Source of the DNA: JAXDLH01 sp034666705
GTDB taxonomy: Bacteria; Chloroflexota; UBA6077; SHYK01
DNA length: 6,997 nucleotides
Assembly: GCA_034666705.1 (NCBI GenBank)
Contig: JAXDLH010000208.1
Location: 1 to 6,997 of the forward strand
Direction: 5' to 3'
Shown here: positions 1 through 5,850 of the stretch, piece after piece
Position numbering within the stretch: the first letter of the stretch is position 1
Layout of the letters: the number at the start of each line of letters is the position of its first letter
Translations under genes and position numbers: made by a program
The notes under the pieces: generated by a model
What the model was told of the DNA's origin: nothing
What the model saw: the letters and a program-made list of their open reading frames with translations, nothing else
Database searches by the model: none

Positions 1-1
1 C

Positions 2-1120
2 CGCATCGTCCCCGCCGAGGCGCCGCTCCCCGGCCTCGCGCTCTCCGAAGTGGGGGTGGTGCAGCTCATCTACTACCTCCTCGCCGACGAACACTGGTCG
101 TGCGTCAAGATCGCCGACCACCTGAACGCCCTCGGCATTCCGCCGGCGTACCGGCAAGCTGATCGGCACGTCGATCACGACACCCCGGAGGGCAAGCGGA
201 AGGAGGCCACGGCCGGCGTCTGGCGCCCTTCGCGCATTCGCGCCATGGTCAAGAGCACCACCTACAAGGGGGTGCACGCCTACGGGAAGCGCAGCACCAA
301 GGTACGGGAGCTCATCACCCGCGAGGTGCCGGCCCTGGTGGATGAGGCGACCTGGACCCGGGCGCTGCAAACCCTCACCAGCTACGTGCTCTTTGCCCCG
401 GGCGCTCACTGTCGCCAGTACCTGCTCCGGGGGCTGGTGACCTGCGGGCTCTGCGGCTGCAACTACAGCGGCGCGGCCTACGGCCGGGGCAATGGGCGGC
501 AGGAGGTCTATTACCGCTGCAACGGGCTGGTGTCCTACCGGAGTGCGCTCACCCCGCGGTGCCAGTCCCGCTCCGTGCGAGGCGCGCAGCTCGAGGCCGC
601 GGTCTGGGACGAGATCGCGCGCTTCCTCCGCGACCCCGGCGACGTGCTGGCGGCCCTCGCCGCCGAGCAGGACCACGAGGAAGATCAGCTCGCCCGCACC
701 CAGCAGGAGCGCCTCGCCACCCGGACCGCGCTCGACACCAAGACCACGGAGCGGGAGCGGATGCTCGATGCCTACCGCAAGTGCATCCTCACCGCCGAGG
801 ACCTCGAGCAGCAGCTCACCAAGATCCGTATCGAAACCTCGGCCTTAACCGAGCGCCTTGCCGCCCTTGACGAGCGGGCCCGGCTGCGGACCAGTGCCGC
901 TACGCAGTTGCACACCGCGGAAGCCTTGTTGACGGAGCTGCGGACCCGGTTGGATGCGCCACCTTCCTTTGAAATGCAGCGTCAACTGGTGGAACTCTTG
1001 GTGGCGGAGATCCGCGTCGACACCGGCGTCGAGGCCAAGCCCAAGACCGCGACCATCACCGTGACCTACCGCTTCGATGGTGCAGTCCAGACCTGCATGG
1101 GCATGGGTTCGACCCGCTGA
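2..1120 (+). CDS. Large serine recombinase, C-terminal part (5' end outside window)
   Basis: The frame is open from base 2, so the GTG at 50 is internal and the catalytic resolvase domain with its serine lies off the left edge. About 372 residues are visible. Counting from the GTG at 50, residues ~1-105 match the recombinase DNA-binding domain (PF07508 type: helical start, then GVWRPSRIRAMVKSTTYKG). Residues ~123-172 form a zinc ribbon with C132-x2-C135, C157 and C171. Residues ~200-300 are a charged coiled coil, and the chain ends in a short beta segment (TITVTYRF) typical of large serine integrases. Such enzymes integrate and excise phages and islands at short attachment sites usually close to their own gene. 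Here the stop is directly followed by the remnant of another gene, consistent with an integration junction. Family assignment is secure; the identity of the element is not visible. Confidence 0.93.
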   Translation, partial: RIVPAEAPLPGLALSEVGVVQLIYYLLADEHWSCVKIADHLNALGIPPAYRQADRHVDHDTPEGKRKEATAGVWRPSRIRAMVKSTTYKGVHAYGKRSTKVRELITREVPALVDEATWTRALQTLTSYVLFAPGAHCRQYLLRGLVTCGLCGCNYSGAAYGRGNGRQEVYYRCNGLVSYRSALTPRCQSRSVRGAQLEAAVWDEIARFLRDPGDVLAALAAEQDHEEDQLARTQQERLATRTALDTKTTERERMLDAYRKCILTAEDLEQQLTKIRIETSALTERLAALDERARLRTSAATQLHTAEALLTELRTRLDAPPSFEMQRQLVELLVAEIRVDTGVEAKPKTATITVTYRFDGAVQTCMGMGSTR

Positions 1121-1164
1121 CCGGCATCCCGGACATCATCAACCAGGCCCTGAAGCGGATCTTC
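1085..1164 (+). other. Putative integration junction (att site) between recombinase element and phage neck gene
   Basis: The recombinase stops at 1118-1120. The neck-gene frame (codons starting at 1111, 1114 and so on) is open without interruption from 973 and reads protein-like from about 1108 (FDPLTGIPDIINQALKR) into the ORF at 1165. No ATG, GTG or TTG occurs in that frame between the stop at 970-972 and the GTG at 1165. Serine integrases commonly have their attachment site at the end of their gene, so the crossover probably lies around 1085-1120. The core dinucleotide cannot be located without the opposite element end. This is inference from reading frames, not a recognised att sequence. 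Confidence 0.4.
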
Positions 1165-1731
1165 GTGATCGTCGAGCTGACGCTCGCGCCGGTCGCGCAG
1201 CAGACCCGCCACAGCCTCGCCTCGGCCGCCGCATGGCTGACCGTGCCGGATTGGGTGTACCAGGTCGGCAAGCTCACCGCCGGCGACGATCGCAACCAGG
1301 TCGACCCATACGAGTCGAGCCGCATTCGCGGCTATCCCGACGAGCTCGGCGGCACCGTCTACCTGAACCACCCGGGGTTCACGTTCAGCGCGACGGACAC
1401 GCTCTACGTGAAGGCGATCCGCCCCGCGTACACGTTCTGCCGCGCCGCGGCCGGGGTGTACGGCGACCAGAGTGGGCTCACCCTGGAGGCGGACGACTGC
1501 GTGCCCGGCGCGGAATGGGTGGCGGCGGCAGCGGCGCTCGAGGCATGGTACCGCGACCCGATCACCATGGAGCAGCAGCACGACCAACTCCGCGCCCAGG
1601 GCCTGGCCCGGGCGGCGATGCGCACGGCGCGCTATCAGAAAGCGTACTTCCGCACGCAGCGGCTCCAGCGCACGTTCCGGCCGTACACGCGCCTCACGAG
1701 CGCCGCGCCTCAGTCCGGCTGGGTCCAGTAG
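1165..1731 (+). CDS. Phage neck/adaptor-like protein, probably 5'-truncated by the recombinase element
   Basis: The GTG at 1165 is the first possible start in frame, giving 188 residues, but it has no ribosome-binding site (preceding bases gcggatcttc). Protein-like sequence continues upstream as FDPLTGIPDIINQALKRIF. An opening helix of the type 'D-x-I-N-x-A-L-x-R-I' resembles the N-terminus of small phage head-tail adaptor proteins, so the native start was probably further left. The middle is beta-rich (LGGTVYLNHPGFTFS, TLYVKAIRP). The C-terminal third is helical and ends in a basic tail (MRTARYQKAYFRTQR). The stop is 9 bases before the next phage gene, fitting a structural operon. I do not recognise a specific family. 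The adaptor call rests on general shape and on position before a large tail protein. The fragment may not be expressed. Confidence 0.6.
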   Translation: MIVELTLAPVAQQTRHSLASAAAWLTVPDWVYQVGKLTAGDDRNQVDPYESSRIRGYPDELGGTVYLNHPGFTFSATDTLYVKAIRPAYTFCRAAAGVYGDQSGLTLEADDCVPGAEWVAAAAALEAWYRDPITMEQQHDQLRAQGLARAAMRTARYQKAYFRTQRLQRTFRPYTRLTSAAPQSGWVQ

Positions 1732-1740
1732 GGGCCGGCC

Positions 1741-2445
1741 ATGATGCAGCGTCGGCAAACCGGCAAGCGTCCCTACCCGTTCGACATGTTCATCAACAAC
1801 CTGGGCGTGATGCTGGCCGCGGACCAGAACGGCGAGCGTCTCAAGACGACCCGGCGGACGGGCCAGGAGGCGACGAGCCCGGTGGTGCTGGAGTACGCCA
1901 GCCGCGACCCGTTCGCCGAGCGGACTGCGACGTTCATCCGGCCCTATTTCGGGATGGGCGAGCGGGTGCAGCACACGGAGACCTCGCGGTTCGTGCAGTA
2001 CTGCGATGGGGCAGACACCTCGTACGGCGGGCAGGCGATCCTGGGGCCGCTGTTCAGCAGCCTGACGTTGCCGACGAGCCCCGGGGCCATCAACCAGCTT
2101 CTGGAGTTCAATCAGGGCGGCACCCGGCGGCTCGTGGCGGCGGCGACGACCGGGGTGTGGGTCAAGACGGCGAACAACGACGTGCAGGCGGATTGGACGC
2201 GCAGCAAGGATCTCTCGGGGGCGGCCAGAACGTGCAGCAGATGGCGTGGTTCCCGAGTGGTGGGGCGGGCGCCGCATTTCTCGGGACCGGCCAGCTCATG
2301 GTCGGCGTCGATACCGGCCATCACTGGTGGTGGGATGGCGCGACGGCCACCACCAACTGGACTCAGGCCGTCAACAACAACTGGGGCGCGATGTACGTCT
2401 ACGAGGACCGGCTGTATGCCTGCTCGAACACCTCCAACCTGGTGA
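1741..2445 (+). CDS. Large tail-type structural protein, N-terminal fragment (frame disrupted at ~2217-2221)
   Basis: The ATG at 1741 follows an AGGGG ribosome site (1730-1734) by 6 bases and lies 9 bases after the previous stop. A second ATG follows at 1744. The authentic protein sequence is about residues 1-160, to base ~2220. It contains hydrophobic and aromatic beta-rich stretches (PYPFDMFINNLGVML, TATFIRPYFGMGERV, LVAAATTGVWVKTAN). Beyond that, this frame turns into arginine- and serine-rich shadow sequence up to the TGA at 2443-2445, while convincing protein continues in the -1 frame. Joining the frames at the G5 run gives a protein of about 671 residues ending at 3755. Its size, aromatic beta repeats and position between a neck-like gene and a lysis cassette suggest a tail tip, fibre or propeller-like virion protein. 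No specific family is recognised. Confidence 0.7.
   Translation: MMQRRQTGKRPYPFDMFINNLGVMLAADQNGERLKTTRRTGQEATSPVVLEYASRDPFAERTATFIRPYFGMGERVQHTETSRFVQYCDGADTSYGGQAILGPLFSSLTLPTSPGAINQLLEFNQGGTRRLVAAATTGVWVKTANNDVQADWTRSKDLSGAARTCSRWRGSRVVGRAPHFSGPASSWSASIPAITGGGMARRPPPTGLRPSTTTGARCTSTRTGCMPARTPPTW
2211..2226 (+). other. -1 frame change site in the tail protein gene (G5 run)
   Basis: The upstream frame reads gat ctc tcg ggg gcg gcc, and the downstream frame reads ctc ggg ggc ggc cag. The two meet on five Gs at 2217-2221. One extra G would restore a single gene. Peptidyl-tRNA on GGG could also slip back one base and keep full pairing, but the A-site codon gcg re-pairs poorly as ggc, so a canonical X-XXY-YYZ slippery heptamer is absent. 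A one-base deletion, biological or by sequencing, is the plainest explanation. Confidence 0.6.
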
Positions 2446-3755
2446 TGGAGCAGGTCGCGATCGACACGATCCAGAGCGGCAGCCATGCGCGGCAGCTCGG
2501 CGACGCAGCCGGCTTCGCGAAGGCGCAATGGATGGTGATCAACGGCGATACGGCGTACGTCTGGAAGCCGGATGGCCTCTATTCGTGGTTCACCGACAAC
2601 CTCTACCAGGGTAGCCCCGGCGTAACCCTGCAACGCCACGTCCACGTGCCAACCGGCTCGCCTGACAATGCGACGAACGGCATCGGCGCTACGGTGTGGA
2701 ACAACAACGCCGGCAGCTTCGTGTGGGCGCCGTATACCGACGCCCTGTTGCGGATCTCGGGCGGGCCGCCGAACCTCACGATCGACCGCGACGGCACGGA
2801 GCGGCTGCTCGAGAACACCTCGCCGGTGCGCGGCCAGTGCACGGCCCTCGCGCCCTGGGGCAACTGGTTCATGTTCGCCTGCTTCTGGGACGGTACCACC
2901 AGCTACCTATGCAAGCTCGGGAGCTGGTTGAACCCGGACGACTCGAACAACGTGGATTGGGTGTACATCACGGGCTCGATCCACGGCTCGCTGATGAAGT
3001 GGAACAAGAAGGCGACCGCCGCGCTGGTCAGTGCGGTGGGCGATCCGAACGGCAACCCGCGACTCTACGTTGGCTTCGCCGACGGCAGCCTCGAGTGGTG
3101 CGTGCTGCCGAAGAACTCGCCGTTCCCGCCGAGCGATGCCAACTGCCGCTACCAGCCGACCGGCCAGATCTACTACCCGCTGCACGACGGAGGGTTTCAG
3201 GAGCTCAAGAAGCTGTACCGGGCTGGATCGGGCTTCGGATCCAACCTCACCTACAACCAGAGCGGCCCTACCGGCGTCGCCCTGCGGCTGGCCGTCGACG
3301 GCGGATCGTTCGTCTCATTCACGAGCAATGGCGGCATCGTGGGCGAAAACGGCCAGCGCCTCAACGCACCCACCGGTCTGGTCGGCACGTACGCCCAGAT
3401 GCGCGCCTCGCTGCTGACGGGAGATGCGACGCAGACGCCGATCTGGGACGGCTGCGCGATCCACGAGACCGTGATCCCCGCCGCCGTGCTGGAGCACACC
3501 CTGACCATCCGCGCCGCCGACCGGCTGGTGCTGCGCAACGGCCACGTCGACACGATGAAGAGCGCCGACGACATCCGCGAGGCGATCCGCAGCGCCATGG
3601 CGGGCAACACGGACGTAACGGCCATCATGCCGGATGGGACTGCGCAGCGCTTGCTGATCAAGAGCTGGGGAGAGCGCTGCGTGCAGAGCGACGCGGGACA
3701 GGAGCTGGAGTGGGTGATCGACATTACGGCCGTGCAGTTCGACCTGGCGACCTAG
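2241..3755 (+). CDS. Large tail-type structural protein, C-terminal fragment (continues 1741 gene after -1 shift)
   Basis: This part reads naturally from about 2217 (GGGQNVQQMAWFPSG) to the TAG at 3753-3755. The ATG at 2241 is the first good internal start but lacks a ribosome site, so I treat this as the rest of the gene that starts at 1741. It contains repeated aromatic beta-strand modules, for example GHHWWWDG, NNWGAMYVYEDRLYACS, YVWKPDGLYSWF and GNWFMFACFWDGTT. These spacings suggest beta-propeller or beta-helix blades, as in phage receptor-binding or tail-associated proteins. The last ~90 residues (from about 3480) form a mixed alpha/beta domain. No signal peptide, transmembrane segment or catalytic motif is visible. 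An open frame also extends upstream from 2217 to 1077, but there it is only arginine/glycine/proline-rich shadow of the neighbouring genes. Confidence 0.7.
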   Translation: MAWFPSGGAGAAFLGTGQLMVGVDTGHHWWWDGATATTNWTQAVNNNWGAMYVYEDRLYACSNTSNLVMEQVAIDTIQSGSHARQLGDAAGFAKAQWMVINGDTAYVWKPDGLYSWFTDNLYQGSPGVTLQRHVHVPTGSPDNATNGIGATVWNNNAGSFVWAPYTDALLRISGGPPNLTIDRDGTERLLENTSPVRGQCTALAPWGNWFMFACFWDGTTSYLCKLGSWLNPDDSNNVDWVYITGSIHGSLMKWNKKATAALVSAVGDPNGNPRLYVGFADGSLEWCVLPKNSPFPPSDANCRYQPTGQIYYPLHDGGFQELKKLYRAGSGFGSNLTYNQSGPTGVALRLAVDGGSFVSFTSNGGIVGENGQRLNAPTGLVGTYAQMRASLLTGDATQTPIWDGCAIHETVIPAAVLEHTLTIRAADRLVLRNGHVDTMKSADDIREAIRSAMAGNTDVTAIMPDGTAQRLLIKSWGERCVQSDAGQELEWVIDITAVQFDLAT

Positions 3756-3864
3756 TGAACTTACCCTCCCACCGCTCGTCCTGAGCCCTTCGACGACCTC
3801 AGGGCAGGCTCCGTCGAAGGACCTGGCGCGGAAAGAAGGAATCATACCGGACGTTGGCGCATCT

Positions 3865-3890
3865 CCCCTCCCCCAGAGTTGGGGGAGGGG
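3865..3890. terminator. Strong GC hairpin, possible bidirectional terminator
   Basis: A perfect 11-base-pair stem (3865-3875 with 3880-3890) closes a four-base loop (gagt), about 110 bases after the tail gene stop. There is no T-tract on either side, so it is not a textbook intrinsic terminator. It may only be a member of the dispersed repeat family that fills this gap. The stability of the hairpin is directly visible; the function is inferred. Confidence 0.35.
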
Positions 3891-3999
3891 TCGGGTGAGA
3901 GGGCCGTCCCGGGGGTGGGGCCGTCCCCAAGTTGGGGGATCCTTCGACAGGCTCAGGATGAGCGGGGGCGGGGGGCCCTTCGACAGAGCCTGTCGTGAT

Positions 4000-4035
4000 C
4001 CCTTCGACAAGCTCAGGCCAGGCTTTGTCGAAGGG
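4000..4035. repeat. REP-like hairpin CCCTTCGACAA...TTGTCGAAGGG
   Basis: An 11-base-pair perfect stem (4000-4010 with 4025-4035) flanks a 14-base loop containing ctcaggccagg. It is the most complete palindrome in the repeat cluster. Its right arm also belongs to the inverted 27-base copy shared with 3768-3794. It lies about 35 bases upstream of the ribosome site of the next gene. Confidence 0.75.
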
Positions 4036-4083
4036 CTCAGGACGAACGGTGGGGTGAGGCCTTCGCGAAATGGAGGTGCTGGG

Positions 4084-4353
4084 GTGGATGAGGTGAGCGC
4101 GACCCCGACGAGCAACGGGTACACGACGCGGGATCTGCTGATGATGATCCTGGCGGGACAGCAGGAGGCGCGGGCGGAGCTGGCCGAGGTGAAGGAGCGC
4201 GTGGCGGTGCTGGAGACGGCGCGGCTGATCGGCGAGCGGGTGCGGGAGCACGACGGGCAGATCCGCATGATGGCGTGGGGCATTACGGCGACGCTGCTCG
4301 GGGTGCTGATCTCCAACGCGATGCAGCTTGTGCTGGCGCTCCACCCCCGGTAG
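4084..4353 (+). CDS. XhlA-like holin-associated protein (coiled coil plus C-terminal membrane helix)
   Basis: I chose the GTG at 4084 because GGAGG (4072-4076) precedes it by 7 bases. The frame is open further upstream to 3895, but that part translates the palindromic repeats. The product is 89 residues. Residues ~26-58 form a charged amphipathic coiled coil (AELAEVKERVAVLETARLI). It is followed by EHDGQIRMMAWG, a motif-like junction, and then one hydrophobic helix (~64-86) ending in a short basic tail. This layout resembles phage haemolysin XhlA-type proteins, which sit at the membrane and act with a small holin to allow lysin activity. The next gene is a small two-helix membrane protein, and cell-wall enzymes follow. 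Similarity is by architecture, so the function is inferred. Confidence 0.72.
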   Translation: MDEVSATPTSNGYTTRDLLMMILAGQQEARAELAEVKERVAVLETARLIGERVREHDGQIRMMAWGITATLLGVLISNAMQLVLALHPR

Positions 4354-4457
4354 CAACGCTTCCGGTCAGGGGCTCGGGCAGGCACACGGGGCGCGGCATG
4401 CGGTGCGCGTTGTCGAAAGGGAGCAAGGCTCCCGGTCAGGGTCTCCGGTAGACACCC
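4349..4457 (+). repeat. Two imperfect direct repeats, each starting with a small hairpin, upstream of the holin-like gene
   Basis: Copy 1 (4352-4387) and copy 2 (4422-4457) share about 28 of 36 positions around the common core CCGGTCAGGG and start 70 bases apart. Each opens with a small hairpin: GGTAGC-AAC-GCTTCC at 4349-4363 and GGGAGC-AAG-GCTCCC at 4419-4433. The second has a G-C pair where the first has T opposite T. In copy 2, GGG at 4419-4421 can alternatively pair within AAAGGG (4416-4421) with CCCTTT (4455-4460). Copy 1 begins on the stop codon of the XhlA-like gene. The repeats are visible; an RNA regulatory role is speculative. Confidence 0.55.
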
Positions 4458-4491
4458 TTTGTAGGACGCCCTTATAGAAGGAGGCAGGAGA

Positions 4492-4677
4492 ATGAAGACG
4501 CAGTATCTGGCCACGGCGGTATTGGTTCTCTCCGCGCTCGCGGCGGGCACGACGGCGGCGATGCCCGCCTTGCCAGAGCAGTACCGGCCACTGGCGCCCG
4601 TGGTGGTGCTGTTCATCACCGGCATCGCGGGGGCGCTACAGCGCGCGGAGACGCCGCGCGTCCCGGCGGGAGGCTGA
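4492..4677 (+). CDS. Small two-helix membrane protein, candidate holin
   Basis: The ATG at 4492 follows a strong ribosome site (gaaggaggcaggaga), giving 61 residues. There are two hydrophobic segments at about residues 5-25 (LATAVLVLSALAAGTTAAM) and 33-49 (LAPVVVLFITGIAGALQ). A short polar turn with prolines (PALPEQYRP) separates them, and the tail is basic. The size and two-helix topology fit class II-type phage holins, which form membrane lesions to time lysis. It follows the XhlA-like gene and ends four bases before the glycosidase gene, so it sits where a holin is expected. A secreted or signal-anchored small protein is the main alternative, because helix 1 with its AAGTTAAMP end resembles a signal peptide. 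Confidence 0.65.
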   Translation: MKTQYLATAVLVLSALAAGTTAAMPALPEQYRPLAPVVVLFITGIAGALQRAETPRVPAGG

Positions 4678-4681
4678 TCCG

Positions 4682-5767
4682 ATGGGCGTGAAACTCGAGC
4701 TGGGAGTGTGCCTCGACGCGCTCAACCCCGCCGGCTGTCCCGACCCGGCGGCGTACCCGTTCGGCTGGGCACGGCTGGTGGCGTTCGACGATCCGCGCTT
4801 CTACGCCTATGCGGCGCAGCTCGACCGGGCTGGCGTGCGCCTCGCCTACGTGCTGGCGCGGGAGTCGTTTGGCGCCGGTGAGAGCTCTTCGCCCGCCGGC
4901 GAGACCGACTACGCCGCAGTGACGCACCAGATCGCGCTGCGGGCGCCGTGGCCGGCGCTCTGGGTCGTGGGCAATGAGATGGACGCGCCACCAGGGAGCG
5001 CAGCGTCGTGGTCGATGGATGTGACCGAGTACGGTGCGCTCTGGCACGCGTGCGCCGGCGCAATTCGGCGCATCGGGCCGCTGGCCACGGTCGTGGTGGG
5101 CGGCATGGTGAGCGGCCAGGTCGACGCGGCGCGCCGCTACGTGGCGGCGGCGCGGGCCACGGGGATCGCGCCCAGCGGGGTGGACGTGCACCCGTACGGC
5201 GGGACCGCCACGGGCACGGCCGCGTTCCTGCTGACGATCCACGAGGCGACCCAGACCGCATGCTACGTGCTGGAGTGGATCCGGCCCCCCGACGAGATCG
5301 CCGCCTTCGTGGGGATGCTGATGACGGTGGGCGTGCCGCTCGCGACGTGGTTCTGCTGGAGCGATGCGATGGTGGATGGCTTTGGGCTGCGCGATGCGGC
5401 GGGCGCTGCCAAGCCAGAGCACGACGTGCTGGTGGCGATCGCGAGCCGCACGCCGAGTTCGCAGGACACCGAGACCGGGCAGGAGACGCAGTGCGGAGCG
5501 GATGGAGGAGTGATGGCAAGTGAGACCGACAGGCTGATCGCGGCGCGGGCGGCGGACGTAGGCACCGTGTACGAGCGGGGGACGGGCGCGCTGCCGGCGG
5601 CCAGCGCCTGGGCCTGCACCGACGGCGGGGTGACGCTCGAGGCGCCGGGCGTGCCCGGTGCCTATTTACTGGTGGACGTGACCCTGCTGGACGCCCGGGT
5701 GGCGGCGCTGCAGGCGCAGATCGACGAGTTGCGGAAGCTCGCGTCTTTTCCGCGGGCGACGGCGTAA
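4682..5767 (+). CDS. Clan GH-A-like glycosidase, probable N-terminal half of an endolysin
   Basis: The ATG at 4682 follows GGGAGG (4668-4673) by 8 bases. The 361-residue product has a TIM-barrel-like core over residues ~1-255. N98-E99 in WVVGNEMD fits the clan GH-A acid/base on strand 4, DVHPYG (169-173) fits the conserved strand 6 region, and E198 in YVLEWIRP fits the strand 7 nucleophile. WFCWSD...GFGL (223-236) fits strand 8 and the barrel end. A polar linker follows (~256-278), then a ~80-residue tail ending in a coiled coil (LDARVAALQAQIDELRKLA). Its place after holin-like genes and before an amidase implies a cell-wall target, but the exact glycosidase family and substrate are not evident. 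The stop at 5765 probably separates it artificially from the amidase, which lacks its own start. Confidence 0.75.
   Translation: MGVKLELGVCLDALNPAGCPDPAAYPFGWARLVAFDDPRFYAYAAQLDRAGVRLAYVLARESFGAGESSSPAGETDYAAVTHQIALRAPWPALWVVGNEMDAPPGSAASWSMDVTEYGALWHACAGAIRRIGPLATVVVGGMVSGQVDAARRYVAAARATGIAPSGVDVHPYGGTATGTAAFLLTIHEATQTACYVLEWIRPPDEIAAFVGMLMTVGVPLATWFCWSDAMVDGFGLRDAAGAAKPEHDVLVAIASRTPSSQDTETGQETQCGADGGVMASETDRLIAARAADVGTVYERGTGALPAASAWACTDGGVTLEAPGVPGAYLLVDVTLLDARVAALQAQIDELRKLASFPRATA
5513..5767 (+). CDS. Possible internal or separate small phage protein within the 3' end of the glycosidase gene
   Basis: An ATG at 5513 (or GTG at 5510) in the glycosidase frame is preceded by GGAGGAG (5504-5510), a strong ribosome site, and sits in a TGATG arrangement where the TGA belongs to another frame. 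It would give 84 residues: a mixed N-terminal part (MASETDRLIAARA), a beta-rich middle and a C-terminal coiled coil. The glycosidase barrel already looks complete before this point. This segment could therefore be a separate coupled gene that has become fused, or an internal start producing a shorter companion of the lysin. The spacing is short (four bases after GGAGG). Equally, it may be just the C-terminal domain of the glycosidase. Confidence 0.35.
   Translation: MASETDRLIAARAADVGTVYERGTGALPAASAWACTDGGVTLEAPGVPGAYLLVDVTLLDARVAALQAQIDELRKLASFPRATA
5744..5767 (+). other. Putative -1 frame change joining glycosidase and amidase (T4 run)
   Basis: The glycosidase frame reads gcg tct ttt ccg and stops at 5765. 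The amidase frame is one base back and reads ttt tcc gcg ggc gac. They overlap at TTTT (5746-5749). An extra T, or P-site slippage of TTT on TTT, would give a continuous protein of about 542 residues with a proline-rich linker (SDPAPPP) before the amidase. The exact crossover could lie anywhere between about 5740 and 5764, and a canonical slippery heptamer is not present. Confidence 0.5.
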
Positions 5768-5850
5768 GCGATCCAGCGCCGCCGCCGATCACCTGGATCG
5801 GGAGTCCCAACTGCTGGCCCGGCCGGCAAGGGCACGCGCCCACCGCCATC

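Larger units (their letters stand above)
3756..4083. repeat. Cluster of dispersed palindromic repeats in intergenic DNA
   Basis: This 328-base gap holds no credible gene. It is tiled with short hairpin repeats: CCTTCGACG/CGTCGAAGG (3787-3795 with 3812-3820), CCCCTCCCCCA/TGGGGGAGGGG (3865-3875 with 3880-3890), a partial copy of the latter (around 3925-3937), single arms at 3941-3965, CGACAG/CTGTCG (3981-3986 with 3990-3995), and CCCTTCGACAA/TTGTCGAAGGG (4000-4010 with 4025-4035). In addition, 3768-3794 and 4027-4053 are inverted copies matching at 26 of 27 positions. These look like REP-type dispersed genomic repeats, not phage sequence. Translating them gives the spurious 'FDKLR/LSLSKG' peptides familiar from automated annotations. 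Confidence 0.85.

Noticed and set aside
1100..1118. GGGTTCGACCC resembling a tRNA T-arm as an att site
   Set aside because: A five-pair T-stem cannot be formed around the TTCGA loop, and no acceptor or other tRNA arms are present.
1077..2220. Long open frame that would extend the tail protein upstream to 1077
   Set aside because: Before about 2217 it is arginine/glycine/proline-rich and antiphase to two better coding frames; it is a high-GC shadow.
2211..2226. Canonical programmed -1 slippery heptamer
   Set aside because: Only P-site re-pairing works; the A-site codon mismatches, and no clear downstream pseudoknot was identified by eye.
1066..2277. Minus-strand open frame of 403 codons opposite the neck and tail genes
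   Set aside because: Composition is typical of high-GC antisense shadow (Arg/Ala/Pro/His-rich), with no motif.
3895..4083. Upstream extension of the XhlA-like gene
   Set aside because: It translates the palindromic repeats, and GTG 4084 has a well-spaced GGAGG.
4352..4457. CRISPR-like repeats
   Set aside because: Only two copies, with about eight mismatches and no regular spacer series or cas genes.
3315..4625. Minus-strand open frame of 436 codons
   Set aside because: It is composed of antisense coding shadow plus repeat-derived LSLSKG-like peptides; no start signal and no recognisable domain.
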